Made by a program: the position numbers and the translations under genes. The notes under the pieces are model-generated. The model ran no database searches, was not told the origin of the DNA, and saw only the letters and a list, made by a program, of their open reading frames with translations. Positions 28,102 to 38,437 of a stretch of 64,000 nt of DNA are shown piece by piece (the stretch's first letter is position 1; the number at the start of each line of letters is the position of its first letter). The stretch lies in assembly GCF_000165395.2 (NCBI RefSeq), contig NC_067396.1:1116001-1180000 (forward strand). The letters are read 5' to 3'. Origin of the DNA: Babesia bovis T2Bo (lineage: Eukaryota; Apicomplexa; Aconoidasida; Piroplasmida; Babesiidae).

Positions 28102-31100
28102 TTAATAAGACCAGCTGTCGTTGGAATCTGATGTGATAATGAAACTACGGACACAGCGGTCAATGACCTGAACGTCGCTGTGGAACTCGAACGTGAACCT
28201 TTCCGGGAAGTTGGTCATCAAAATCAGCTTCAAACGCTCAGAAATGTTGATCTTACCGGGTATACCGTGACTCTCCATGGCGTTGGCAGTATGGATATCC
28301 ATGCCCCAAAGGTCATATCGAAGACGACCTGAACCAATGACACCCCCAACAGCATGGCCGTAGTGTAAACCGATCCTCATGTTAAGACCAGGGATATCAA
28401 ACGATTCACGGACGTCCCGAATGGTACGAATCATAGATTGAGCCATCTGAAGGATGCCATCAATATTGGCAATGGCCTCCTGCTCAGTAGGTACCTCAAT
28501 AGCAGGTTCACTCACAGCCACATAAGCGTCACCAATAGTGCACAGCTTGTATAACCCGTGCTTAGTACTGCTACGGTCAAACCTAGCGAACAGCCTCTGC
28601 AACAGCGTGATAACCTGACCGGCATCCACGGAATTAGCCCATAGGGTGAAACCCACAATATCAGAAAATAGAAACGACATTTTCTCGTGGCAGTAGGACA
28701 TCTTCAGCTTGTCGTGCTTAAACTCCTCGAGGACACTCTTGGGCAACATGTCGTTGAGCATCTGGCCTACACGAGCCTCAATCATCCTTGCCTTCTCATT
28801 AGAGTAGAAAGTAGCCCTGTCAATCGACTCCTTGCAGTGGGCCGAGACGAGATTAAATAGGATATAACATGGGATAGTAAACCTAGCACCAGCAGAAACG
28901 ATGCTGTGGGCAACACTGAAGTTGATAAAGGACATTGAAATGACCATGAACAAGGAATCCACTAACAAACACGTCTGGAACAACATACCGTTGTTATGAT
29001 GTATCACAACGATATAGGTATAAAACTTGAAATTATCCGATGGTAGCCAGATATTAGCCAAATGAAAATTCGGGTGGTTGTGCTCAACAGCCCAGGAACC
29101 AGATAACGAGAACACACAGGCAGCACTCACGAAGAATAAGTTCAACGCAAATGTAAGCCACATGTTCCAGTTAGAGTCGCCAGTGCTATCACGTAAATTG
29201 AACCTAAACAATAGCCACATGACGAACAGAAGCAGGAGGTAAATGGAACGTACAGTCCAATAAACAGTGTAGTTAAAGAACACAAGCCTTTCAACCTTCT
29301 CACGGTCCTCGAAGCTACGGGGAACGGCAACCTCCAGGAGACTCTGGAATATAAATGCCATAAGGAATATAACCAAGGACTGCTCTATAGTGTTGATGTG
29401 AGTGCGATTGTTGTAAAAGTGTGACCTGTAACGATCCTCCTGAAGCCTGTCGTGGAATTTCAAAAACAGCCATTCAGTAGTCTGCATCTGCATTTCACCG
29501 CCGTCAATACGGGTATTCAGCTCGTCCTCCTCCTCAACAGCTTCTTTTAGCAAGGTTGAGGTGCGAGATATGTCATTGCTGCCAAAGGCGTTGGTGGGCG
29601 TGCCCGTAGTGTTGGTACGGCGCCTCAGCGATAAGCACCGGCCGCCACTGGATGCAGTTGAAGTGGCAGAGCCCGAGTGCATGCTGTAGGAGCTCCCGTT
29701 GCGCAAAAATGGATTCTGACTGCGAGATGCCATGGCCTCCTCATTGTCACCAAGGACGCCAACAGCCGCTGATATACGAAGTGACCGTGCAAAAGCACGG
29801 TCATTGTCACCTGCATACAGAGGGAGAGATGAACGAGAACCGGCACTCACACCCCGGCGTAAAGAAGTCATCGAAACCAACTTGTTCAAAATGTGGTCCT
29901 TCTCCACGCACTCAAATAAAACGATATTGTCAGAACCACTGCGATTAGGTTGAGCTACCTCGAGGCTGTCAGTGCGCAAGGGAATCAAGGCAGTAGAAGG
30001 CGGCTCAGTAAACGTAGGACCCAGGCCGTCAAGAGTGCTGCTGCGCTCCATAACCTCAAAGTGAGGGTAGGAGGAACCCTCAGCAGATATCAGCAAATGG
30101 GTGTTCATGATACCCTTGCCCTTGACAAAGGTCTCGCGGTGCTCAAAGTGGAGCGTGACGTCACTTTTAACGAGGTCATAGGTACTAGTTGATATGTGGA
30201 TATAACCCGATTCACCAGTGGTTTTCATACGGCTGGCAGTGTTCACGGTGTCACCAAAAAGAGCGTACTGCGGCTTCTTGAAACCAACCAAACCTGAAAT
30301 GATCTTGCCAGAATTAATGCCAACCTTAACAACAGCTACATCATCCTGCTCAGCAAAGGTACCATCATCACGCTCCTGCATGGAGGTGTACCGAATTGAT
30401 CTCGCAACCTCTATCATTGCCAAAGCCATGTCAATCGAGTTAGCAGCAGCCTCATAGGGACAAATGATGTTACCACGAGAAAGACCCAAAGCAGCCAAGT
30501 AAGTCTCAAACACAGTTTCAATCTTAGTAGCGCCAAACTGCTCAGCACAACGGTCAAAAGCAAGGAATAGTGAGTCTAGCAACTCCACTAAAATAGTAGG
30601 CTCCACAGTGGCAACGAGGTTCTGGAAATTGCAAACGTCACAGAAAACAACAGAAACCAATGTGTGCTCCTCAGCCTCAAAGCCTATAGGAATACCGTCC
30701 TCATTAAGCCGAGCGTTAATCATCTTGGTAACCACAAAAGTAGGAAGCATGGTGTTCAAAAGCTCACTCTGCTTCTTACGAGCATTGTTAGCAGAAAACT
30801 CAAATAAAAAGTTCTTACGAGAGTTGTACTCCAGGCGGTATCCCACAAAGGCAACAAATACATTAATCGCGATAAACAGGGGTAAAACATGGATTGAGGT
30901 GCCCAGCTTACCAATGGCAGCAAGTAAAAATATCACATTCGATACCAGGGCATAGATAAACACAAAGTGGAGCACGACATAAGTTAGAATAGGGAATACC
31001 AGAGGCTGTAGTGAACTCATGGGTTCCATCCAACTCAGAGAAATGATGTAATGAAGTATCATGGAAACAACCAAAACACCAAGAGCCTTGTTTATATGCG

Positions 31101-34100
31101 TCACAAAATAAGTTGTGTAAAAAGTCAGGATAGCGCATCCCACACAGAGTAAAGCAACGCAAAGAGCAGGGAATAAAGTGTAAATGTGAGTGGGATGGCG
31201 ATACATCTTCTTTAAGGAGTAGTCCAAGGTCCAGTCAAGCATGTAATACATACCAATAGCAATAAAGATGATACGGTACCATAAACGGTTGGAACGGTAA
31301 TTGTTACGCCGTTTATGCAGACGGTAGTCAGCCTCCAGCTGCATGTCCTTAAACCTTAGAGTAATGCGATCAATCAAGTGCGACACACGACCTGAACGAA
31401 GGTTCACATTGGACTGGTTCTTCTTAATGTCATCCACGCTGTCCTTGGATAATACATTGGACGAGTTTAACCTAGCCAGCTGGACAGCAGATAAGTCACC
31501 CTCACGCACCCTAAAGGGCCTGGCAGCTGGAACCATACGCATCAAAGCCTCAGAACCGTTCAAATTGAAGTCGCTGTGGACTTTGCGCAGCAGGCTGTCG
31601 CACCAATAGTGCTCATCCGTGCGCAATCCACAACGACCAGGCTTGAAGCTAGTGGTCAGCTCCTCGTCATCAGCCACAGTCTCCGCGGAAGTATTAGGGT
31701 TATGGTAAGGACACTTGCAAACCTGAGATGAAAGCCAATGTTTAAAGAATCTGGTAATGTTGGGGCATATAACCGATTGAGTCAATACCATCAAGACATG
31801 GCAAACAACACCCGTGGTGATCCAAATGGGAATTAACATATAAAACGGAGGCCAAGCCATAATGTGGAACGTAGCAGTGCGCAGCGCCTTGCCACCAAGC
31901 ATAACACAAAGTGCCATGAAAACAGGAGGCATCACAACTAAAAACACAAGAGTCCATATCAAGCCGAAGGAGTTGTTCCTAGTGAAGGAGTCCATAAGAA
32001 TACGCGAATTCGACATTTGCAAACTACCCAGGGAGCATAACAAACCAAAAGCACGAGCACTAATGGTACTGCCACCAGCGAAAATGGGAGATTCCGCAGC
32101 CGTAGTCTGAATGCTCATGTAACAGAAAATAGACGATACAATGCCCTCAAGAACAGCGAAACCCAGGCATAAGTAGTTAATGTGGTATCTACGACGACCA
32201 AGGGTATAAATCAGAGGCACATGCGTTAAGATTGACTCCGCAATGGTATGGTCAAACAGCCCACAGAATATAATTGGCAGTGCAGTGAAAATCAAGTGGA
32301 ATATCAACTGAATAAAGGACCCATAAAGCTCAAGACCAGCCCAGTCAGTGTGGCCCTGGTAGTAGAATATAGGCATCACGAGGCAAATGCACTTGAAGAA
32401 GCTCCAATATATAGCAGCAGCCATTACCTGCAGGGTATTGCTACCCTGGTAAAATAAAAGTGACCTCAAACCAGCAAAGTGAGTTGTAACAAAATCAGCA
32501 TAGGCCAGTGCATCAGGGCTTGTACCCAAAACGGCAACACCAATGTGAGCCTCCTGCATCATCTTGACGTCATTGAGACCGTCACCAATTGCCAGCGTAA
32601 TGGGCGTGGGAGTCAAACGGACTTTAACGAGTCGCACAAAGTCAGCCTTCTCAGTAGGAGACAGGCCACAGGCAATCACCACGTCAGCAAAGCACAACAT
32701 GTTCACAAAGGATGTCTGCAAGTAGCTACTCGAAAGGAAGTCCTTTAAGTCAGAACCCTCAACAACAAGGCATAACTGCTCCGCAGGACTCATGTAGTTA
32801 CGCTGCTGCAAAAATGTTTCGTACAGCATGTTGACGTCGTTCTGCGTAATCTCCTCAGATCTGGTGTACGGCAGCCGGCAGTCGAATATGCGGCATGGAT
32901 GAGTCAACAGATTAGTCAAGTACGCCGTCTCAATGGCGGCGTTACGATTATCACCAGTGGTCATCCATACACGCACACCGGCCTCCAGTAAAAGGTCCAG
33001 AGTCTCACGAACGCCATCCTGGATTTCATCCTTAAAAGCTATTATCCCGAGGAACTTTAGGTTTGACTCTACGAGTAAAGTGGCCTCCTCATGGAGCATC
33101 TCGCCACTGTAGACGGACTCCTCGGCATTGGAGTAGTGACGCTGGTAATTACGCGTCTCATCGGGAGTAAGTTCCCTACAAGCACAAACCAATACGCGGT
33201 AGCCCTCACAGGTCAGCCGCTCGATTTTGCCAGGGAGATTAACAAGGTCAACGCCATCATTGACACCGGAGGTGCTCAGCAAGCTAAGCATGGTCTCACC
33301 AGAACCCTTGACGAAGATAGTAGCACCCTCACTGTCAGGTTTCCTAATAACAATTGACATACGGCGACGCTGGAGACTGTACTGGTTCAACCCAACGATA
33401 CTGAATGTCTCCAGGGTGCCTCGAGCATCAAATTGGACATGAGTTTTAGACCGATGTAGCAACTTGTAGCCCAAGTCTCGAGATAGGTCCATCATACAAA
33501 CACATTCCTTAAAGGGTGATTTGTAGGTATGAGTGGTCATGGACCTGCAGCCCTTGCTGGGAAATGTGGATGAGGCATACGCCTCATCAGTGTCGGCCTC
33601 CTGGTCGTTATCAGTTAACTCCATCGAGTTGTCGGAACCCAGGTGCTTATAAGTAAACTTGGATTGGTTACCAGAGTCAATGTATGAAACGTTGCCAAAG
33701 TGGATCTTACTCTTGGCAGTGCGTAAGGGATATTGCACAGTGCTAGGAGCGTCAGCAGAAATATCAGAAGTACCAGAACCACTGTGCTTAAGGGACCCAA
33801 AGCTTAAAGTAGTCCCGAGGCGTAAGCCAGAGCACTCCATATGCGAAGTTGCAGTAACCTGAGTAGCAACGTTACAAACGCACATCAGCCGCAACAGCTG
33901 ATCCAGCTTCTCGTTGTGCTCCAACTCAGCATCAATGTCGTTCTGCAGGGCAGCACGGTCACCAGAAACGTCAAAGGTCTTGTTGTCAGTATTTATCAGC
34001 GATATCTGCAGGTCATTGGTAGTGAGTGTGCCAGTCTTGTCACAAAATATAATGTCAACCATACCAAGCTCCTCCAACAGGCCGTGGTTCATAGTCCACG

Positions 34101-35442
34101 TAACAGGAACAACGGCATGAGGCTCAGCGACAGCTTGACCCGACTTGTCCTGAACGTCACCATCACTCAGAAATGAGTAATCCACATGACCATCATAGTA
34201 AGCACTGTAGGCATACCTCAGAACATCCACAACAGCAGGAAGAGTTACCGGAATCATACCACCATAAAGGGTAATGAAACGAATAGCCACGAAGATAAGT
34301 GACTCCGTAACCATAGGAGTACCCGCCTTACGACGCTCAGAAGCCAAGATAGAAGACCATCGAGTACCCATGCTAACAAAGAGACATACCAAATAGATAA
34401 TCGCAACAATCACAGTAAAGTGATTTATCATGACGTCCACAGTGTTGAACTTGACTCGCTGGTAGTCCTTGTTAATGTTTTGAGCAATCTTGGTGTCGAG
34501 ACCAGTGTGAGTCACGACGCCATACACCGTAGCAGTGTTGCGAATTATACTGCCTTTCAAAATGAAATTCTGAAGGTAAACTGTCCTGGGACGAGGATGA
34601 CCCTTTAGACGCAATGTAGCATTGAAATTATCCAAATCAGAAGATGGACGGTCACAAACAATCTGACCACGGAGGTTAGAAAAGGAATGTATAGAAGACT
34701 CAACCTTCGCATACTTGGTGGTGTACTTTATCTTAAGGTCACGGTCACCGTCAACAAGAGAAGAGTCAACATGTACCTGGCCATCAGGGTTGCTGGAATA
34801 CAATATAATCATATCAGTGGGAACCAGCTCATCACACGTGAGTTTAATGATGTTGCCAACGACCAAGTCACAAGCAGGAACCTTCTTAAGACGAGACTTC
34901 TTAGGTTGCAAAACGTAATAACGCTTGTAGTCAACACAACGACCAACAATAAAACGCTTCAAAACATCAAAACCACTGATGATAAACGATACAGCAAACG
35001 AAGCTATCAGGACACCCGCATTACCACGCCAGGACATACGCGGAGTACCCTTACGCAGCAAAGGTGGCGCGACGATGTTGATGATCATAATAATCAAACC
35101 CCAAATATAAGGGATGCGTTTAACGTTGGACAAACAAATGTGCATGGCATGTTTAGCCAATGCCCAGCGCTGCGTGTGCTGCTCATTGCCCAAAAATCGG
35201 TGGAGGTCATCAGAAAGTATGGGATTGATGTTCAAACTCCGAGACTCCCATTCCGGCTGTAGTTTAGCACCAAAACATAAGTTCTGACGCTTAGTAATGA
35301 GCTCATCCTTGTTAGCACTGCTCAAAGCAGCCCTGTTCTCAGCGCGTTGCGCAGGACTCAACTTATCCGATTTAGTATTAGGCGTAAAGTCACTTTTCAC
35401 CGCCGGCGAAGAAGTCTTTAAATGGAATTTAGCACTAACCAT
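28102..35442 (-). CDS. P4-ATPase/guanylate cyclase fusion (apicomplexan GC)
   Basis: A 2,446-residue single-exon membrane protein. The N-terminal half is a P4-type ATPase: about ten membrane spans, phosphorylation motif DKTGTLT (Asp468) and hinge GDGLNDVKMM (near residue 954). The second half has two six-span blocks, each followed by a cyclase domain. Domain C1 has 'VVFCDVCNFQNL' (Asp1602) but Glu1646 where the second metal Asp is expected. Domain C2 has 'FLFSDIVGFT' (Asp2261) and 'TIGDAY' (Asp2305), both metal ligands. Such fusions make cGMP that activates PKG for motility, egress and invasion. The actuator loop reads DGDR (231-234) where P4-ATPases have DGET. Neighbours give no operon context beyond a small ORF 53 nt downstream. 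Confidence 0.95.
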   Translation of the reverse strand: MVSAKFHLKTSSPAVKSDFTPNTKSDKLSPAQRAENRAALSSANKDELITKRQNLCFGAKLQPEWESRSLNINPILSDDLHRFLGNEQHTQRWALAKHAMHICLSNVKRIPYIWGLIIMIINIVAPPLLRKGTPRMSWRGNAGVLIASFAVSFIISGFDVLKRFIVGRCVDYKRYYVLQPKKSRLKKVPACDLVVGNIIKLTCDELVPTDMIILYSSNPDGQVHVDSSLVDGDRDLKIKYTTKYAKVESSIHSFSNLRGQIVCDRPSSDLDNFNATLRLKGHPRPRTVYLQNFILKGSIIRNTATVYGVVTHTGLDTKIAQNINKDYQRVKFNTVDVMINHFTVIVAIIYLVCLFVSMGTRWSSILASERRKAGTPMVTESLIFVAIRFITLYGGMIPVTLPAVVDVLRYAYSAYYDGHVDYSFLSDGDVQDKSGQAVAEPHAVVPVTWTMNHGLLEELGMVDIIFCDKTGTLTTNDLQISLINTDNKTFDVSGDRAALQNDIDAELEHNEKLDQLLRLMCVCNVATQVTATSHMECSGLRLGTTLSFGSLKHSGSGTSDISADAPSTVQYPLRTAKSKIHFGNVSYIDSGNQSKFTYKHLGSDNSMELTDNDQEADTDEAYASSTFPSKGCRSMTTHTYKSPFKECVCMMDLSRDLGYKLLHRSKTHVQFDARGTLETFSIVGLNQYSLQRRRMSIVIRKPDSEGATIFVKGSGETMLSLLSTSGVNDGVDLVNLPGKIERLTCEGYRVLVCACRELTPDETRNYQRHYSNAEESVYSGEMLHEEATLLVESNLKFLGIIAFKDEIQDGVRETLDLLLEAGVRVWMTTGDNRNAAIETAYLTNLLTHPCRIFDCRLPYTRSEEITQNDVNMLYETFLQQRNYMSPAEQLCLVVEGSDLKDFLSSSYLQTSFVNMLCFADVVIACGLSPTEKADFVRLVKVRLTPTPITLAIGDGLNDVKMMQEAHIGVAVLGTSPDALAYADFVTTHFAGLRSLLFYQGSNTLQVMAAAIYWSFFKCICLVMPIFYYQGHTDWAGLELYGSFIQLIFHLIFTALPIIFCGLFDHTIAESILTHVPLIYTLGRRRYHINYLCLGFAVLEGIVSSIFCYMSIQTTAAESPIFAGGSTISARAFGLLCSLGSLQMSNSRILMDSFTRNNSFGLIWTLVFLVVMPPVFMALCVMLGGKALRTATFHIMAWPPFYMLIPIWITTGVVCHVLMVLTQSVICPNITRFFKHWLSSQVCKCPYHNPNTSAETVADDEELTTSFKPGRCGLRTDEHYWCDSLLRKVHSDFNLNGSEALMRMVPAARPFRVREGDLSAVQLARLNSSNVLSKDSVDDIKKNQSNVNLRSGRVSHLIDRITLRFKDMQLEADYRLHKRRNNYRSNRLWYRIIFIAIGMYYMLDWTLDYSLKKMYRHPTHIYTLFPALCVALLCVGCAILTFYTTYFVTHINKALGVLVVSMILHYIISLSWMEPMSSLQPLVFPILTYVVLHFVFIYALVSNVIFLLAAIGKLGTSIHVLPLFIAINVFVAFVGYRLEYNSRKNFLFEFSANNARKKQSELLNTMLPTFVVTKMINARLNEDGIPIGFEAEEHTLVSVVFCDVCNFQNLVATVEPTILVELLDSLFLAFDRCAEQFGATKIETVFETYLAALGLSRGNIICPYEAAANSIDMALAMIEVARSIRYTSMQERDDGTFAEQDDVAVVKVGINSGKIISGLVGFKKPQYALFGDTVNTASRMKTTGESGYIHISTSTYDLVKSDVTLHFEHRETFVKGKGIMNTHLLISAEGSSYPHFEVMERSSTLDGLGPTFTEPPSTALIPLRTDSLEVAQPNRSGSDNIVLFECVEKDHILNKLVSMTSLRRGVSAGSRSSLPLYAGDNDRAFARSLRISAAVGVLGDNEEAMASRSQNPFLRNGSSYSMHSGSATSTASSGGRCLSLRRRTNTTGTPTNAFGSNDISRTSTLLKEAVEEEDELNTRIDGGEMQMQTTEWLFLKFHDRLQEDRYRSHFYNNRTHINTIEQSLVIFLMAFIFQSLLEVAVPRSFEDREKVERLVFFNYTVYWTVRSIYLLLLFVMWLLFRFNLRDSTGDSNWNMWLTFALNLFFVSAACVFSLSGSWAVEHNHPNFHLANIWLPSDNFKFYTYIVVIHHNNGMLFQTCLLVDSLFMVISMSFINFSVAHSIVSAGARFTIPCYILFNLVSAHCKESIDRATFYSNEKARMIEARVGQMLNDMLPKSVLEEFKHDKLKMSYCHEKMSFLFSDIVGFTLWANSVDAGQVITLLQRLFARFDRSSTKHGLYKLCTIGDAYVAVSEPAIEVPTEQEAIANIDGILQMAQSMIRTIRDVRESFDIPGLNMRIGLHYGHAVGGVIGSGRLRYDLWGMDIHTANAMESHGIPGKINISERLKLILMTNFPERFTFEFHSDVQVIDRCVRSFIITSDSNDSWSY

Positions 35443-37091
35443 CCTTTAAACGTTTCAAAATAAGACAAACACGCCAATCCAATGATTGAAATAAGTAACT
35501 ACAGCGCCTAGATAGTGTAGACATACGCCATCCATCTTGTAGATGAGACAATGCTATACAGAAAGAGGAATGACCTCAATCTCACATTGAATTGCAGATG
35601 TACACCTCCAGAAATTCAAACAAAATAGGTCGTACCAAACAATTGATTATATATTCCAAGGGTGTGGACCCTGACGTAACACTGTTAGACGCTCCTAACA
35701 CTCATCCAACGGCACATTACTCTATCCAACCAAAAAAGTAACGATAATAATACTATAAAGCCCGGAATAACGTTAGATAATATAAAATATCGAAGGTGTA
35801 ATACCTAAAACACGCACTAAGGGCGATATAAGTGGAATAAACACCGCCTCGCGTGTTACCAGACAACACACGAATGACCGATAGATATGAAGTGCGCCCC
35901 TGATCCCTACAACTAATAGATTCAGGTGGACATATACAAATGTATGGCTGTAAAATATGCAAATTTAGTAACGGTGTGTACTATCAGGGGATATTACGTG
36001 GGCAAGTGTACGGGGAACATACAGTGGGACATCCCCGCGATATGTCAGAAACAGTCAAAACATACACATCGCCGAGAATATATTGCATAATGAATTTTTA
36101 TTGCTATACAGCGATAATAACGGCTCCACGTGTCAGAGAATATCGTGCGTTGTACACAGCGCTTCCTATTCATTCCATGAGTAGACACACATGTAGTATA
36201 CCAGATATCTATATATCTCGGAATGTATGCGGCATTAGTTCCATGTAGTCGAAATTACATATAGGAAATCATTCCTTTTAAGACTTTTTGGATAGGGTCG
36301 GTTACCCCGGCAACAGAAACCAAAAGAATAAAGTTGTTTTATACTATTCGTGCGCTATATCATGGAATGTCTTTTACTATAGTGATACGGTCTATACATT
36401 TCCTGGTTACCCTGTTGTATTATACCCAGTCATTGCTATAGGGAAGGCAGTATCATTTCCATTGTTGATAGCCATCCGATGCAATCTGAAGCAATGTTAA
36501 ACATGCTAACGAAGATGTATAGAATAAATGCCATAACCAAAGTGGCTCTGTAGTGACACCTTCATATGCGTTGTTTGTGAGAAGGTATCCACCAGAGAAT
36601 GCATATCAACTTGTTGTAGCGCCTATATCAATGAAAGCCAAGTACTAATCTGTAATAGTACTTCCTGAAGGATGCCAGGAATTAATTCGTGATGGCAGGG
36701 TATCATAAACCAAAACGACATTACAATGGGTTGCACAAAAAATGTGTAATGAATATTTACATTGACTGAAATACACAATTTCATTACAAAAATATAGAAA
36801 TACAAGTAAGCAACGAGAGAGTATAGCAATTTATTCCATCACTGATAATACAAGGTATCACTAAACACAGTGCACAGGAATCCAGTAATTTAACACCCCA
36901 AATAGGAGTTATGTGCCCTCATTTTATATGTGTTTCATAGAAATAATAGAAATGAATTTACCAGTAAATGTTATATATACACACCCAACGCAGAATAGCA
37001 ATGTGAGGGATGCAATGCCCATGTAGAACATGCGACAAATGAATCCATATAAAAAAAAATGTTATCACAATCAGCCTCGTATTTGACCAAA
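35443..37091. other. 1.6-kb intergenic region, no convincing gene
   Basis: It lies between the divergently transcribed guanylate cyclase and ELMO-locus genes and so must contain both promoters. Plus-strand frames at 35940-36248 and 36288-36500 are open but have Cys/Tyr/Ile-rich translations of random AT-rich sequence and no splice context. No repeat or RNA gene was recognised. Confidence 0.55.
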
Positions 37092-37358
37092 ATGGTCAAC
37101 CATAAGCACCTTTTCAAATGGTTGCAAAAATGGTTTTCCAAGATAGCTTGCATATCATACGCACAGAGCATTATACTAGGATATGGCCCTTACGATTACA
37201 TTAAAGCAGCCGTTGGTGTTTTGCCGAGTCCAGTAGATAAATCCACTAACCTGCAAACATTGGTGGATTTCGAATGCTTCTGTAACGAGACCCTAGGGGA
37301 AGCGGTAGGTTATAGGTCCTCTACGCTCATTGATATCAGAAAATGGCCAGCCTTCTAG
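37092..37358 (+). CDS. Small hypothetical protein (88 aa) overlapping the ELMO-domain gene
   Basis: ATG at 37092 (an in-frame ATG at 37059 would add 11 residues). Basic N-terminus with a Trp-containing amphipathic stretch (LFKWLQKWFSKIACISYA), then a more regular C-terminal half. It looks coding, and could be an organelle protein judging by the start, but no family was recognised. The last 16 nt (37343-37358) overlap the start of the ELMO-domain gene in another frame. Confidence 0.5.
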   Translation: MVNHKHLFKWLQKWFSKIACISYAQSIILGYGPYDYIKAAVGVLPSPVDKSTNLQTLVDFECFCNETLGEAVGYRSSTLIDIRKWPAF

Positions 37359-38230
37359 GAGAAGAAATTATCATAGACGACGTAACTGAAGTATTAATGA
37401 AGGAATTGAGTATACAACCCAATTACCGAAATAGTCTTGTTGATGTCATCAAACAAATGAACCGCAAGAACCTAGCGGTCAAGCAAATATTTAATGTAGC
37501 AAACATACCAGTCTCAGAAGACGACCCAGTCCATTGCAAGGTATGTCATAGGGGCTGACCCTATTAGCCTAGTCTATACATATACATCACTGTGTAGTTA
37601 CTCTACGATATATGGGAAGCATTGGACGATCGCAGCATTCCAGAATCATTCCAAGTAACCAAATCAATCAACAAGGAAGATGAAAATATCTCCAGTTGGG
37701 GTGATTTGGGATTCCAGACGCCGTTGTCAGATTTCAGAATGACGGGACTTTTAGGACTAAAGTGTCTGCACTACCTGGCCGTGGAACATGAGGCAATGGC
37801 TAGAGAAGCATTGAAACTATCGCTTAAACTAGAAGCATGGTTCCCATTTGCTATTACAAGTATTAACGTAACATCATGGATTATGGAGGATATCAAGGAT
37901 AATAACGTGGCAATTTTCTTCTACGACGATGAAAGTAGCCCTATAGACACTGTCTTGACTTTGCATGTACTATACTTCTTTAGTTTTGTGGAATATTGGC
38001 AGGACCACGCATTAAATACTGTTTTCGAGTTTAAAACGGTAGGTACCCAGAAGTGCACAAAATATGTAACGTAGGTGTCCACCAACTTCCGAACTTATAT
38101 ACTAGAACAAATTGATAATAACATTGAAGCTGTGCTAGATGACCCGAATTGGGATAATAATGGAAATCATGGATCTAAGCTCTTGAAGGAAGTAGTCAAG
38201 AAACTAATGTCCGAAACTGGTCAATCTTAA
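37343..38230 (+). CDS. ELMO-domain protein (ELMOD-like, putative Arf-family GAP)
   Basis: Exons 37343-37540, 37598-38038, 38075-38230, with introns of 57 and 36 nt. The product is 264 residues. The ELMO core is clear: 'WGDLGFQTPLSDFRMTGLLG', then 'CLHYLAVEH', then 'PFAITSINVTSWIMEDI'. The acceptor at 37597 is chosen because it restores 'LLYDIWEAL', the Leu-Trp helix that precedes the core, in frame. ELMOD proteins in animals are GTPase-activating proteins for Arl2/Arf using a conserved Arg in the core. The candidate here is the Arg in 'SDFRMTG'. The start overlaps the previous ORF by 16 nt. Confidence 0.82.
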
Positions 38231-38437
38231 TTTATGTATATAACTTTTTGTATAGCAATTCTATATTAAGCGGGATTGCGCAATTCCAGGCTGTAGATCA
38301 ACCTAGGTGATAGTGCTACAGTAACTATAGTCACAGCTACCAACATATAGACCTCAGATTTCTGGGTCATGGCATACTACTTAAGTGAATATAGTGCCTG
38401 CAAAAGCAAGATATTGTGTTTATATTAACCAAGTCCA

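Noticed and set aside
34687..35262. 191-codon open frame on the plus strand
   Set aside because: It lies wholly antisense to the guanylate cyclase N-terminal region and translates to low-complexity Asn/Thr/Arg-rich sequence, a mirror of the real gene's codon use.
35940..36500. Two open frames in the 35.4-37.1 kb gap
   Set aside because: Tyr/Cys/Ile-rich translation of AT-rich DNA, no domain and no splice context.
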